NCBI RefSeq assembly: GCF_900142645.1
Contig: NZ_FRBP01000001.1
Location: forward strand, 355,754 to 419,753
Source of the DNA: Eubacterium callanderi
GTDB lineage: Bacteria > Bacillota > Clostridia > Eubacteriales > Eubacteriaceae
Direction: 5' to 3'
DNA length: 64,000 nucleotides
The notes under the pieces were generated by a model. That model made no database searches. It worked only from the letters and a program-made list of their open reading frames with translations, and was not told where the DNA came from. The translations under genes and the position numbers were made by a program. Numbering within the stretch: the first letter of the stretch is position 1; each line of letters starts with the position of its first letter. Below are positions 26,553 through 34,440 of the stretch, in pieces.

Positions 26553-27356
26553 CTATTTCACGGTCAACTCTACAAGCATTTTTTCTTTGTCATTTAACGA
26601 GGTGTGCATGCGCAGCAGTGGTAAATAATTATCTACGAGTTTTTCATTTGGTTCTTCTGTCACAAATATAACACAAGGCCCGATAATGACAGCGCCAACT
26701 TCCTCCATTAAATTCATCATTCCCTTTGCAGTTCCCCCGCCTTTCATAAAGTCGTCAATAATTAAGACTTTTTTTCCTTCGAGGTTTATTCTCCGGCTCA
26801 GATACATCGTATTAATTTTATTCGTCGAGCCAGAGACATAGTTCATACTCGTCGTAGTGCCCTCTGTCACTTTATTCGACCTTCTGATAACCGTCATGGG
26901 AACATTTAAAAACCGGGCGCTCTCAAGAGCTACCGGAATTCCCTTCGTTTCTGTCGTCACAACATACTCTACGCCCTGCTCCAGGTATTTTCCCGCAATA
27001 ATTTTTCCAAGACGCTGTGCGTAATAAGGGCTGGAAAGGATATCGCTGTAATAGATAAATCCTCCCTGAATTTTACGCTCTGGCTCCATAAGCCTTTCGG
27101 CTATCTCTAAGAGGATTGCTCTTTCCTCTTCATCTGAAACGACAGGAAGATATTTAACGCCGCCCGCTGCGCCAGATACTGTTTCAATTTTCCCCATTTT
27201 CATCACTTCCACCGCACTTTTCACAATCGCTACGTCTTCACAGACACTTGTTTTAGACGCTTCAAAAAGCTGGCTGAAATAATTATAGGTCAAAACCCTA
27301 TTGGGGTTGTCTGTCAATATTTTTGTAATTGCACAAACACGTTCATTCTTTTTCAT
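26553..27356 (-). CDS. purR: Pur operon repressor PurR
   Basis: A 267-residue repressor of the Bacillus PurR family: an N-terminal winged helix (about 1-75) followed by a catalytically inert phosphoribosyltransferase domain with the PRPP-binding loop VLIIDDFMKGGGTAKGMM (about 200-217). PRPP release from the DNA-bound dimer couples repression to purine supply. In Bacillus it binds tandem PurBoxes upstream of pur genes and of purR itself. Here a CCGAACAT half-site lies just upstream of the start. It is divergent from murC and heads the purR-spoVG pair. Confidence 0.96.
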   Translation of the reverse strand: MKKNERVCAITKILTDNPNRVLTYNYFSQLFEASKTSVCEDVAIVKSAVEVMKMGKIETVSGAAGGVKYLPVVSDEEERAILLEIAERLMEPERKIQGGFIYYSDILSSPYYAQRLGKIIAGKYLEQGVEYVVTTETKGIPVALESARFLNVPMTVIRRSNKVTEGTTTSMNYVSGSTNKINTMYLSRRINLEGKKVLIIDDFMKGGGTAKGMMNLMEEVGAVIIGPCVIFVTEEPNEKLVDNYLPLLRMHTSLNDKEKMLVELTVK

Positions 27357-27370
27357 TTATTCACCTATAA

Positions 27371-27383
27371 AACCCGAACATTT
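27371..27383. promoter_or_regulatory. PurBox-like half-site in the purR leader
   Basis: AACCCGAACATTT matches the core CCGAACWW and A/T flanks of the PurR box known from Bacillus. It is only 15-28 bp from the purR start codon. A clear second, inverted box was not found, so this may be a single weak site. Confidence 0.35.
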
Positions 27384-27492
27384 TTTAGTCTATTTATAAT
27401 TTTATTCATATTCAAAAAAAGTGCAAGTCTTTTTCGCCTTTCCTTAATAAAATTCCTTAATGGTAGGACTTTATCTTAATAAATAGCTATGA

Positions 27493-27498
27493 TATAAT
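27493..27498 (+). promoter_or_regulatory. -10 element of the murC promoter
   Basis: TATAAT at 27493-27498, with a weak TTTATC 17 bp upstream at 27470-27475. The AAGGAG site and TTG start of murC follow. Confidence 0.55.
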
Positions 27499-27534
27499 TC
27501 TTGTAGTCCATGAGAACTATAAGGAGCAAACAAA

Positions 27535-28950
27535 TTGAAAGAAATATTAAAAAAGAAATTCAATCGTCCAATTGAAAAGATATTTTTTATCGGTATCGGA
27601 GGCAGCAGCATGAGCGGACTGGCGGGGATGGCCCTGGACCAGGGCTTTAAAGTGGAAGGCTCCGATATGATTGAGTCCTCTTATACCGGAAAACTGAAAG
27701 ACCGCGATGTCAAAATTCATATCGGACATGATTACAACAATATCCCGGAAGATACGGATATGGTCGTCTATTCAGCAGCAATTCACGAAGATAACCCCGA
27801 CATGGTTCGCGCTAAAGATCTTGACTTGCCAATAGTCGAACGTTCGGATTATCTCGGACTACTGTCCCTGGCTTTTGATAAAACCATTGGCGTTGCCGGT
27901 ACACATGGAAAAACAACGACCTCTTCCATGATCGCCGCCTTACTGCACTATGCTGACTTTGATCCGAGTGTCAGTATCGGAGGAAAACTGCCCGAAATTG
28001 GTGGTAATGCCTGTCTGGGGGACAGTGACTACTTTGTTATTGAGTCCTGCGAATATGTCGATTCCTTTTTAAAAACATCCCATTATATTGGTATTATTAC
28101 GAATATTGAAGAGGATCATCTTGATTATTTTACAGAAGGTCTTCCACAAATTAAGGAATCCTTTCACAAATTTGGCGCAATTCTGCCGCCAGATGGTCTT
28201 ATGATCGCTTATGGTGATTCTCAAGATGTATTGGATACCGTAGAAAGCCTCCGCTGTCCAGTCACCACCTATGGTTTTGAGAAAAAAAATGACTGGACTG
28301 CCCATAATATCCAATACGATGTTATGGGAAACCCCTCCTTTGACGCATATCATCACAATGAATTTTATGGCCATTTTAACATGAAGATTCCTGGTGAGCA
28401 CAATGTATTAAATGCCCTATCCTGCATTGCATGCAGTGAATTTTTAGGTATTGACGAGGCTACTGTCCAAAAAACGCTTGATAATTTTCACGGCGCTAAG
28501 AGACGCTTTGAGTTTCGCGGAGAAGTAAACGGCATTAATGTTTATGAAGATTATGCTCACCATCCAACTGAGTTGAAGGTTGTTATTGACGCTTGTCTTA
28601 ATCATGCGCATAATAATTTGTGGGTTATTTTCCAGCCCCATACCTATTCAAGAACCTTCTATCTTTTTGATGAATTTGTAGATGCTTTTGCGAAAGCAGA
28701 TTTTATCATTCTCAATGATATTTATTCTGACCGTGAGGGAAATGATTGGGACATCTATTCTGAAGATCTGGCGAAACGAATTAAGGAAAAATATCATATT
28801 CCCACCATTGTTATGTCAGAATTTAACACCATTGTAAAATATCTGTCAGACAATCTGGAATCTGATGATTTAGTCCTTGTCGCTGGCTCTCAAACCATCA
28901 ATAAGGTTGCCTATATGCTGGTTGATGCATTAAAAGAAAAATATGAATAG
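27535..28950 (+). CDS. murC: UDP-N-acetylmuramate-L-alanine ligase
   Basis: A 471-residue Mur ligase that adds L-Ala to UDP-MurNAc in the cytoplasm, the first peptide step of peptidoglycan synthesis. Nucleotide-sugar loop FIGIGGSSMSGLA (18-30), ATP loop GTHGKTTT (122-129), the EEDHLDYF segment and the DYAHHPTE block (about 343-350) are all present. The start is a TTG: AAGGAG lies 8 nt upstream and there is no nearer ATG. It stands divergent to purR. Its UDP-GlcNAc-derived substrate traces back to GlmU encoded 2 kb away. Confidence 0.97.
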   Translation: MKEILKKKFNRPIEKIFFIGIGGSSMSGLAGMALDQGFKVEGSDMIESSYTGKLKDRDVKIHIGHDYNNIPEDTDMVVYSAAIHEDNPDMVRAKDLDLPIVERSDYLGLLSLAFDKTIGVAGTHGKTTTSSMIAALLHYADFDPSVSIGGKLPEIGGNACLGDSDYFVIESCEYVDSFLKTSHYIGIITNIEEDHLDYFTEGLPQIKESFHKFGAILPPDGLMIAYGDSQDVLDTVESLRCPVTTYGFEKKNDWTAHNIQYDVMGNPSFDAYHHNEFYGHFNMKIPGEHNVLNALSCIACSEFLGIDEATVQKTLDNFHGAKRRFEFRGEVNGINVYEDYAHHPTELKVVIDACLNHAHNNLWVIFQPHTYSRTFYLFDEFVDAFAKADFIILNDIYSDREGNDWDIYSEDLAKRIKEKYHIPTIVMSEFNTIVKYLSDNLESDDLVLVAGSQTINKVAYMLVDALKEKYE

Positions 28951-29048
28951 ATAATTCGAGAAAATGATACAAAAAATTGACAACTCATCCTTTGTAATTT
29001 TGTTTCATCTAGGATACAATGATACGGTTAATAAAGGAGGTGTTGAAC

Positions 29049-29540
29049 ATGCTTGAAACTTCGCTCATCGCCAGTTTAGTGGCATTTGTGGCAGGGCTCG
29101 GTATCCTTACCGTCCTATTTATCTGCCTTATACCAATCGCTCTGTACCTTTTCTCGAGCTTTGGGCTCTATACCATGGCTTTGAAAAAAAATATCGAGTA
29201 TCCGTGGTTAGCGTGGATTCCGATTATTAAGCTCTTTATATTAGGCGAAATCATCGGTGAAAAAGTGACAATCAGCTCGCTTAAAATCCCTTATGCACAA
29301 GTGATTTTACCCGTTGCGTCTATCTGCAGCGGCGCTTTAATTGCAATCCCTTTTTTCGGCTGGATTATTGGAATTGCAATTGCTGTGTACAATTATGCAG
29401 CATACTACCGATTATATAAATTATATTATTCAGATTCTGCAGTACTGTTTCTTGTACTCAGTATCATTTTCCCTTTTATGCTTTCGATTTTTCCTTTTGT
29501 CATTCGTAACAGGGACCCCTATGAGTATAGCTTTTCTTAA
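29049..29540 (+). CDS. Small multi-pass membrane protein, paralogue of the next gene
   Basis: A 163-residue membrane protein with four or five hydrophobic segments; no characterised family recognised. ATG at 29049 is chosen because AAAGGAGG lies 8 nt upstream; the frame is open 10 codons earlier without a good site. The block LYTMALKKNIEYPWLAWIPI (near 40-60), SSLKIPYAQVILP and YAAYYRLYKLYYSDSAVLFL is clearly shared with the protein encoded at 29651-30523, about 40-50 percent similar by eye. The pair therefore arose by tandem duplication. The conserved tryptophan-proline motif WxxWIP sits between the second and third segments. Function unknown. Confidence 0.75.
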   Translation: MLETSLIASLVAFVAGLGILTVLFICLIPIALYLFSSFGLYTMALKKNIEYPWLAWIPIIKLFILGEIIGEKVTISSLKIPYAQVILPVASICSGALIAIPFFGWIIGIAIAVYNYAAYYRLYKLYYSDSAVLFLVLSIIFPFMLSIFPFVIRNRDPYEYSFS

Positions 29541-29650
29541 AAAAATGTGAATATCTCAGTGGAAATCCTCTGGGTATTCACATTATTTTTTGCATTCATC
29601 TTCAAAATACATTACAATAAACTAAACACCTATTTAAAGGAGGTTCACCA

Positions 29651-30523
29651 ATGGATTACTATTATGATTACTACGATTTCGGTGATTCTTTTTACAATTA
29701 TGATGCTCTCGGTGCTTTTATTGGCATTATCATTGTAATCTGTCTTTGTATTATAATATTTGCATGTATTTTTGCCATTATCGCCTATATTTTTAAAGGG
29801 ATAAGCCTCTATACACTTGCCAAAAAAAGAAATCTGCGCTATCCATGGATTTCCTGGATTCCCATGGCTAACCGGTATCTGCTGGGCGCACTCATTAACG
29901 ATCAAGTGTCTATCGGTTCACTTCATATCCCCTATGCTGCCATTATACTGCCCCTTTTATCCGGTGTATCCACACTTTTAAGCAATACCGTAACATTGAT
30001 TCCTTTTGTCGGGTGGATCTTTCTGTTTGTCGCTGGTATTCTGATCGCTATCTATGAATATTCAGCTTATTACTGGCTTTACCGAATTTATAACCCTAAA
30101 AACGCAACGCTTTATCTGGTACTGAGCATTATTTTTCCGGTCACCATTCCGTTTTTCTGGTTCTCCTTGAGAGATAGAGCTCCAGATTATACTGATATTC
30201 CAATAACAAGACCCTGTGGTCAAAATCCCCGGGCTGTTTTGTCCTTTTGCTTCGGGATTCTTTCTATGCTTTCCAGCTTTGCCGGCAGTGGTTTGTGGGT
30301 TGGTGTTTGTGCGGTTATTTTTGGCATCCTGTCTTATCAGGAATTAAAAAGGGAAAACGCCCCTGCTTTGTTCGCCATTCTTGGGATTATTTTTGGCGCG
30401 CTTGGTATCATCATGATCTTTCTACTTCCAGTAATCGGCCTGGCTGTTTTTCAAGGCCATAGCTTGATTAACCGGATTACTAACAGCCTGTATACCAACA
30501 GCACCCGTTACCCTTTTTTATAG
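29651..30523 (+). CDS. Multi-pass membrane protein with C-terminal DUF4190-like domain
   Basis: A 290-residue membrane protein. The N-terminus is a Tyr/Asp-rich soluble stretch (DYYYDYYDFGDSFYNYDA). Residues 40-180 are homologous to the preceding gene product (SLYTLAKKRNLRYPWISWIP, SAYYWLYRIYNPKNATLYLV). From about 190 a second module, NPRAVLSFCFGILSM to the end, has two helices with the glycine-rich, small-gene-product spacing of DUF4190 proteins. The start at 29651 follows AAAGGAGG by 7 nt. No active site is apparent. It may be a scaffold or sensor in the membrane, but this is inference. Its gene is followed 18 bp later by the patatin. Confidence 0.7.
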   Translation: MDYYYDYYDFGDSFYNYDALGAFIGIIIVICLCIIIFACIFAIIAYIFKGISLYTLAKKRNLRYPWISWIPMANRYLLGALINDQVSIGSLHIPYAAIILPLLSGVSTLLSNTVTLIPFVGWIFLFVAGILIAIYEYSAYYWLYRIYNPKNATLYLVLSIIFPVTIPFFWFSLRDRAPDYTDIPITRPCGQNPRAVLSFCFGILSMLSSFAGSGLWVGVCAVIFGILSYQELKRENAPALFAILGIIFGALGIIMIFLLPVIGLAVFQGHSLINRITNSLYTNSTRYPFL

Positions 30524-30541
30524 CAGAACAGGAGTATCAGC

Positions 30542-31879
30542 ATGAAAAAATATGGTTTAGTCCTTAGCGGCGGCGGAACAAAAGGTGCTTTTGAAATTGG
30601 CGTTTGGCAGGCTCTCCGCGAAATGAAAATTCACACGCCCTGTGTGATTGGAACCTCTGTGGGGGCATTAAACGCTGCAGTTATCGCCCAAAACGACTTT
30701 GACAAGGCGCTTGACTTCTGGTCAAATCTGACCATTAATCAAGTTCTCAACCTTAACACACACATGACCAATAAATATGTTGAGCAATGGTCCAAAACGA
30801 GTTTTGACTTTTTTAGATTATCTTTTTTAAATGATTTGTTTCATGGCGGATTTGACATTACCCCTTTACGTGAAAATCTTCAAAATCTTATATCTGAAGA
30901 CACGATTCGCAAATCCTCAATACGTCTTGGACTTGTAACTGTCCGTTTGAATACACTTTCACCCATCAAATTGATGATTGAAGACATTCCTGAAGGGCAG
31001 TTGCTTGATTATTTGCTCGCCAGTGCTGCCTTCCCGGTTTTCCAGAAGCAGGAAATTGATGGCACCACCTATCTTGACGGCGGTTTTTATGATAATGTTC
31101 CCATAAATTTTATGGCCGAAAATGGCTATAATGATATTATTTCTGTTGAATTTCCAGCTCTTGGCGTTAAACAGAAAATAAGAAATAAAGATATCAACCT
31201 CAAGGTCATCAATAATTCTGAATATCTTGGTATGACGCTTGAATTTGATCAAAAAACAATCCTTAACAACATTACAATGGGTCATCTCGACTGTTTAAAG
31301 ACTTTTAAAGCGGCAAAAGGAAAATTTTATTACTTTGATATGAGCCGCCAGCGAAAGCTCTATGACCGGCTTGACCGCTTTATTGGAACACCTCTACAAG
31401 ACGAAATTTCCCGTGAAAAGGTAGCCCATCTGCTTAGTATCCCTGCCGATTCAGATAAACCGTCAATTTTAGCGGCCATTAACGCCATCATTCGAAGCAC
31501 AAATTATCCTGAGGATGAACCGCTTCTGATGACATTGTTAGAAATTGCTGGTAAATCACTGGGGGTAAAAAGATTGGAATATTACACAATGGATCAGTAT
31601 CTGCCAGCCTTACTCAATGCTCTTAATGCGTTGACCAAAGCCAACCTGTCCTTGATCAAAAAAGAAAGCACCATCAAAGATGCTTTTAAAGACTGCCCCA
31701 TCGACTATAAACCAACAACCATTCTTGATTTTATCACCTTCTATGTTTTGTTTGTAGGCGCAAGACAGGATATGCCACTTTTTCGCTTAAATGCTCTTAT
31801 AAAAAAATTCACTCCAGAGTTTGTGCTCTCAATTCTGCTGTTAATTTATATCCATCAAATGATAAAAACGCCAACCTAA
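30542..31879 (+). CDS. Patatin-like phospholipase
   Basis: A 445-residue protein with an N-terminal patatin domain and a helical C-terminal part. The oxyanion loop GGGTKGAF is at 10-17. The nucleophile elbow GTSVG gives Ser39, and the catalytic Asp is Asp179 in YLDGGFYDN. Patatins are Ser-Asp dyad lipid acyl hydrolases. The first 275 residues carry the fold; residues 280-445 are an uncharacterised helical extension. No signal peptide, so it is probably cytoplasmic or membrane-peripheral. It follows the DUF4190-type membrane protein by 18 bp and could be co-expressed with it. Substrate lipids are unknown. Confidence 0.9.
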   Translation: MKKYGLVLSGGGTKGAFEIGVWQALREMKIHTPCVIGTSVGALNAAVIAQNDFDKALDFWSNLTINQVLNLNTHMTNKYVEQWSKTSFDFFRLSFLNDLFHGGFDITPLRENLQNLISEDTIRKSSIRLGLVTVRLNTLSPIKLMIEDIPEGQLLDYLLASAAFPVFQKQEIDGTTYLDGGFYDNVPINFMAENGYNDIISVEFPALGVKQKIRNKDINLKVINNSEYLGMTLEFDQKTILNNITMGHLDCLKTFKAAKGKFYYFDMSRQRKLYDRLDRFIGTPLQDEISREKVAHLLSIPADSDKPSILAAINAIIRSTNYPEDEPLLMTLLEIAGKSLGVKRLEYYTMDQYLPALLNALNALTKANLSLIKKESTIKDAFKDCPIDYKPTTILDFITFYVLFVGARQDMPLFRLNALIKKFTPEFVLSILLLIYIHQMIKTPT

Positions 31880-31913
31880 AAAACCTCTGCGCAAGCCAGC
31901 GCAGAGGTTTTTT
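31878..31913. terminator. Bidirectional terminator between patatin and DUF1848 genes
   Basis: A 14-bp perfect stem (A6 CCTCTGCGC with its complement, T6) has a 6-nt loop. It serves both converging genes; the stop codons overlap or adjoin its arms. Confidence 0.9.
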
Positions 31914-32847
31914 AATTGATCAAAAATCTCATCTGATAATCTTTATCAGACGATACGATTCGCTCCTTAATAATATCATCCGCCTCCACATCCCCAATGA
32001 TTAAGGGGCTTTCGGGATGATGGTGTTTTTGATGATATAACAGCTTTCTTTTACTGTGGTTAGCATAACAATAAAGGCAACCATTACCGCAGGTATCATA
32101 CATTCCTATATCAATGCTCTCCATACATCGGCATTCCGGCCTCTGTCCCGGATCCTTCCCCAGAGTTATGGGATATCCCTGTATCCGCTCAAAAATGGTC
32201 TTATCGATGCAGCAAGCCATTTTGACCCCTTCAGGTTTTTGTCTGTCTGTACATATTTCCAAATCAATATGATATTTTTGAGCAATGTCTGCAAATTTAT
32301 GGATCAAATCGATTTTCTCCGTATCTGTTTTGTCTGTTAGCCCGAGACCACGCATGTTTTGTCTCGTATCCTCATAATAATCCAAAAAGCTTACAATACA
32401 ACGTCTCGTATAACCACTCAGCCTCTTTGCCAGTTTTTCAAAATAGTAAAGATGATATGCCGCGGTGTATTTGTTTGTAAAAACAATTGGGTTATAACGC
32501 CAGATTACTCTGTCATTTCCTAATCGATTTGACATTTTTTTAAATCCCGGAATTAAAATGTCGTTTTTCGAAGGAATGTGTGGCTCAATATCTTTTCCAT
32601 AAGGATTTACCGTCCAATGAAAATAAAAAGGAAATGTCCCTAATCGGTTTAGTTTGGGAAGCATCGGAACAGCATTTTTAGTCCAGAAAACAATTCCGTC
32701 AATGACTTCAGGCATCAGACTGATTTTTGAAATCAATTTGGAATTAAAAGGATTTCGAACATAAACATACTCTTCTTCAAGTCTTTTAAGGAACCACTCT
32801 GAGAAAAAAGCAGGAATATCTGTCCTACGGCTGGCACTGATAATCAT
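31912..32847 (-). CDS. DUF1848 family protein with cysteine cluster
   Basis: A 311-residue protein. It opens MIISASRRTDIPAFFSEWF and continues with YVRNPFNSK and VFWTKN, the signature of DUF1848. Near the C-terminus is a Cys-rich stretch, ECRCMESIDIGMYDTCGNG and CLYCYANH, that resembles a radical-SAM-like or other iron-sulfur site in which CLYCYA is typical of SPL/radical SAM proteins. The start at 32847 is preceded by GGAGGAGG. The activity is unknown; a role with nucleic acid or as an iron-sulfur oxidoreductase is only suggested. It is divergent from 33030-33275 across a symmetric promoter region. Confidence 0.85.
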   Translation of the reverse strand: MIISASRRTDIPAFFSEWFLKRLEEEYVYVRNPFNSKLISKISLMPEVIDGIVFWTKNAVPMLPKLNRLGTFPFYFHWTVNPYGKDIEPHIPSKNDILIPGFKKMSNRLGNDRVIWRYNPIVFTNKYTAAYHLYYFEKLAKRLSGYTRRCIVSFLDYYEDTRQNMRGLGLTDKTDTEKIDLIHKFADIAQKYHIDLEICTDRQKPEGVKMACCIDKTIFERIQGYPITLGKDPGQRPECRCMESIDIGMYDTCGNGCLYCYANHSKRKLLYHQKHHHPESPLIIGDVEADDIIKERIVSSDKDYQMRFLIN

Positions 32848-32899
32848 AACATCCTCCTCCACACTTGGTTAATTCTTAATTTCGCTTAAATGGGTTAAT

Positions 32900-32931
32900 C
32901 TTGTTATAAACAGGATATAAAGTATAACAAG
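32900..32931. promoter_or_regulatory. Symmetric inverted repeat forming face-to-face promoters
   Basis: CTTGTTATA and TATAACAAG are perfect 9-bp arms 14 bp apart. On each strand the same bases give a -35 TTGTTA and a -10 TATAAC with a 16-bp spacer. It can therefore promote both the DUF1848 gene and the 33030 gene, or be the operator that controls them. Confidence 0.55.
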
Positions 32932-33029
32932 ACGCTTATGCTCTCCGAATCAATTTTGATTATCTTACCGCACAAAACCCATAATTAGCTTAAAACAGAC
33001 GATTTAAACTTGAAAGGAGAATGGAGAAA

Positions 33030-33275
33030 ATGCAATACCGAAAATTATCGCCTAGTGCCCAAGACTATGCTAAAAAATTATACCTTGAATATAGAGATCG
33101 TATTAAAGAAAATGTACCTGATGATAAAGCGGCCATTATTAATATCGCCACTGATTCACACACACTTAACTACATTGATGAATTACAGGACTTCTTCCAT
33201 TTTAAAGTAAATAAAGGCAATGTCATCATCAATCAATTTTTTGTCGATCAGATGACCCGCTTTTGTAAATGGTAA
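33030..33275 (+). CDS. Small hypothetical protein
   Basis: An 81-residue soluble protein, start at 33030 (MQYRKLSPSAQDYAKKLYLE). An upstream ATG at 33021 is only 1 nt from the AAAGGAG, while 33030 is 10 nt from it, so the latter is preferred. The protein is charged and mostly helical (EYRDRIKENVPDDKAAIINI). It ends in VDQMTRFCKW with one Cys. I do not recognise the family. It is monocistronic: the tRNA-Ala terminator on the other strand follows directly. Confidence 0.65.
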   Translation: MQYRKLSPSAQDYAKKLYLEYRDRIKENVPDDKAAIINIATDSHTLNYIDELQDFFHFKVNKGNVIINQFFVDQMTRFCKW

Positions 33276-33283
33276 TATCAAAA

Positions 33284-33309
33284 AATAAAAAAACCGTCTG
33301 TGACGGTTC
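33284..33309 (-). terminator. Terminator after tRNA-Ala
   Basis: Minus-strand stem AACCGTC with GACGGTT (7 bp, 3-nt loop) followed by TTTTTATTTT. Confidence 0.85.
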
Positions 33310-33321
33310 TAAAAAACAAAA

Positions 33322-33397
33322 TGGTGGAGACAAGGGGACTTGAACCCCTGACCTTCTGACTGCCAGTCAGACGCGCTCCCAACTGCGCCATGCCCCC
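33322..33397 (-). tRNA. tRNA-Ala (GGC)
   Basis: 76 nt including CCA. The anticodon loop CTGGCAG stands on a TCTGA/TCAGA stem. The acceptor GGGGGCA pairs with TGTCTCC and contains the G3-U70 pair that specifies alanine. A single-gene transcript with its own promoter and terminator. Confidence 0.97.
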
Positions 33398-33413
33398 ATA
33401 AGCTGACTATGCT

Positions 33414-33442
33414 ATAATACAATACTTGATTATTTTTGTCAA
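33414..33442 (-). promoter_or_regulatory. Promoter of tRNA-Ala
   Basis: TTGACA (33437-33442) and TATTAT (33414-33419) with a 17-bp spacer on the minus strand. Confidence 0.85.
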
Positions 33443-33473
33443 TGACTTTTTTAGAAAAAACGATTATTTCCTC

Positions 33474-33510
33474 TTAACAATTTTAAAAAAATGGTTTAAA
33501 ATAGAACCAT
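33474..33510 (+). promoter_or_regulatory. Promoter with overlapping inverted repeat upstream of the ArsD-like gene
   Basis: TTAACA (33474-33479) and TAAAAT (33497-33502) with a 17-bp spacer. The -10 box is bracketed by ATGGTT (33491-33496) and AACCAT (33505-33510), a 6-bp inverted repeat that could be a repressor operator. Confidence 0.55.
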
Positions 33511-33534
33511 ACTAAATTATACAGGAGAAATCAA

Positions 33535-33846
33535 ATGGCTAAAATAGAAATTTTTGAACCTGAATTAACTTGTGTTGATGGTGTCTGCCAAATGGGAGAA
33601 AACGCTGATCTGGCACGGATTAATGATATGGTCGCTTCTTTTGCGGATGATGGCTGGGATATTGTAAGACATAACCTCACAATGGACCCCAGTGCATTTG
33701 TGGAAAACCGTACAATCGGAACCTTATTGGTAGAAAAGGGAAACAGCGTTCTGCCGGTTACTTTGGTGAACGGCAAAATTGTTAAAATGCGGGAGTATCC
33801 CTCTGCCCTTGAGTTTGTAAAATGGTTCTCCGGCGAAACCAACTGA
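33535..33846 (+). CDS. ArsD-like metallochaperone
   Basis: A 103-residue thioredoxin-fold protein. KIEIFEPELTCVDGVCQMG (3-21) corresponds to the ArsD opening with its vicinal and downstream cysteines, and VRHNLTMDPSAFVENRTIG and LPVTLVNGKIVKMREYP match the rest of the family. ArsD passes As(III) or Sb(III) to the ArsA ATPase and weakly represses ars operons. Of the three arsenic ligands in E. coli plasmid ArsD (Cys12, 13, 18), Cys13 and Cys18 are present but position 12 is Thr. No arsR, arsA or arsB is adjacent. The role may be different, such as handling another thiophilic metal. A clear AGGAG site precedes the ATG. Confidence 0.8.
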   Translation: MAKIEIFEPELTCVDGVCQMGENADLARINDMVASFADDGWDIVRHNLTMDPSAFVENRTIGTLLVEKGNSVLPVTLVNGKIVKMREYPSALEFVKWFSGETN

Positions 33847-33855
33847 TCTAACAAG

Positions 33856-34425
33856 ATGGATTTTAAAAATCTTTATCAACAAATAAGGGAATTTATCCCC
33901 AACACTGAACAGGAATTTGCTGACAAAAAAATCTTTATAAGCTTAATGGAAAAATATCCGGACACGATTCTGACAAGAAAAAATCCTGTGGCACATCTAA
34001 CAGGCTCAGGTTTTATTCTTAATCCGGGCCGCGACAAGTGCTTGATGGTCTTTCATAATCTTTACAGGTCGTGGTCCTGGAGCGGCGGCCACGCTGATGG
34101 GTGTGCTGATCTTTTATCTGTAGCGATTAGAGAAGCAGAGGAAGAAACTGGCATCACAAATTTAAAACCTATTTCAGAAAAAATAATCAGCCTGGATGTT
34201 TTACCTGTTTTTGGCCACTTCAAAAATCGAAGCTACGTCAGCACACATCTTCATTTGTCGATTGCTTTTTCACTCACTGCTGATGATCGTCTTCCATTAA
34301 CCAACAAGCCTGATGAAAACAGTGCTGTCGCATGGCTTCCTCTTGAAAGCATCGAAAAATACAGCAGTGAAGAGCACATGCTCCCCATTTACCAAAAAAT
34401 AATAAAAAGGACGAAGACTCTCTAG
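33856..34425 (+). CDS. NUDIX hydrolase
   Basis: A 189-residue Nudix-fold protein. The Nudix helix GGHADGCADLLSVAIREAEE and TGI is recognisable (GGHADG, REAEEETG), with the REXXEE core intact. The first conserved Glu of the canonical box is an Ala here, a variant seen with GGHADG-type members. Substrate is likely a nucleoside diphosphate linked to another moiety, but is unknown. It starts 9 bp after the ArsD-like stop with almost no ribosome site, suggesting translational coupling. Its stop codon lies inside a terminator stem. Confidence 0.85.
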   Translation: MDFKNLYQQIREFIPNTEQEFADKKIFISLMEKYPDTILTRKNPVAHLTGSGFILNPGRDKCLMVFHNLYRSWSWSGGHADGCADLLSVAIREAEEETGITNLKPISEKIISLDVLPVFGHFKNRSYVSTHLHLSIAFSLTADDRLPLTNKPDENSAVAWLPLESIEKYSSEEHMLPIYQKIIKRTKTL

Positions 34426-34440
34426 GCTCGTCCTTTTATT
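34404..34440. terminator. Bidirectional terminator between converging genes
   Basis: AAAAGGACGA and TCGTCCTTTT pair over a 13-nt loop. The stop codon of the Nudix gene lies inside the loop, and the minus-strand gene ends right after it. Confidence 0.8.
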
